This document shows, one piece after another, positions 63,962-64,000 of a DNA stretch of 64,000 nt. This stretch comes from Methanococcoides methylutens (GTDB lineage: Archaea; Halobacteriota; Methanosarcinia; Methanosarcinales; Methanosarcinaceae). The position numbers and the translations under genes were made by a program. Below the pieces are notes generated by a model, which ran no database searches, was not told the DNA's origin, and worked only from the letters and a program-made list of their open reading frames with translations. Every line of letters starts with the position of its first letter. Positions within the stretch are counted from its first letter, which is position 1. The stretch covers positions 389,687 to 453,686 of the forward strand of contig NZ_JRHO01000014.1 of assembly GCF_000765475.1 (NCBI RefSeq). The letters are read 5' to 3'.

Positions 63962-64000
63962 AAAATCACCATACTAGATGTTAGCATGTTTAGTATAAAT

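Overview
The window comes from a methanogenic archaeon of the Methanosarcinaceae, most like a methylotrophic Methanococcoides or Methanolobus type. The basis is a complete A-type ATP synthase operon in the order ahaHIKECFABDG, a complete membrane F420H2 dehydrogenase operon (fpoABCDHI-J1-J2-KLMNO), a long-chain prenyl diphosphate synthase of the kind that makes the methanophenazine tail, tetrahydrosarcinapterin biosynthesis (MptN and a DUF98-type chorismate lyase), methanogenesis marker protein 2, archaeosine-precursor genes, and archaeal TATA promoters with Shine-Dalgarno leaders. The species call is inference from gene content, not a database match.

Layout. 1-3.5 kb: heme and cytochrome maturation (partial AhbD-like radical SAM, CxxxY-type CcmE), then a prenyl synthase plus radical SAM pair closed by a hairpin/T-run terminator. 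3.6-12.1 kb: the ATP synthase operon, with a perfect 13-bp hairpin between the c-ring gene and ahaE. 12.2-21.2 kb: a long accessory operon of a FlaD/E-like cytoplasmic protein and seven pilin-like single-anchor surface proteins. Its last four members arose from tandem duplication of a two-gene unit, and one copy has decayed to a pseudogene. 21.2-30.3 kb: envelope and stress functions (membrane protein, MscS channel, 1000-residue MEDS hybrid histidine kinase, ferritin-like protein, HtpX-PspAB facing PspA-PspAA). 30.3-33.1 kb: an AT-rich island of small orphan genes with a PIN-toxin remnant and an IS200/IS605-like end hairpin. 33.1-36.6 kb: RNase HIII, tRNA-Thr(GGU), chorismate lyase, DUF5611 and a radical SAM protein. 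36.7-41.1 kb: marker protein 2, NifB and the queD-queE-DUF366-queC cluster. 41.2-44.7 kb: a 50-residue zinc-ribbon protein, a three-repeat secreted surface protein and an alanine dehydrogenase-like gene. 44.8-52.4 kb: mptN-pth2-transglutaminase-truD, pyrG, DUF7524-like, Trm112-like and nucleoside-gate genes. 52.5-62.8 kb: the fpo operon on the minus strand. 63-64 kb: zinc-ribbon and DUF22 proteins.

How they work together. Fpo oxidises F420H2 and reduces methanophenazine, whose side chain the prenyl synthase would supply. Heme and c-type cytochrome maturation genes serve the same electron transport chain. The resulting ion gradient drives the Aha synthase. HtpX/Psp, MscS and the hybrid kinase look after the membrane that carries this chain. 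The least described part is the 12.2-21.2 kb pilin-like operon, which has no flagellin, ATPase or platform protein of its own.
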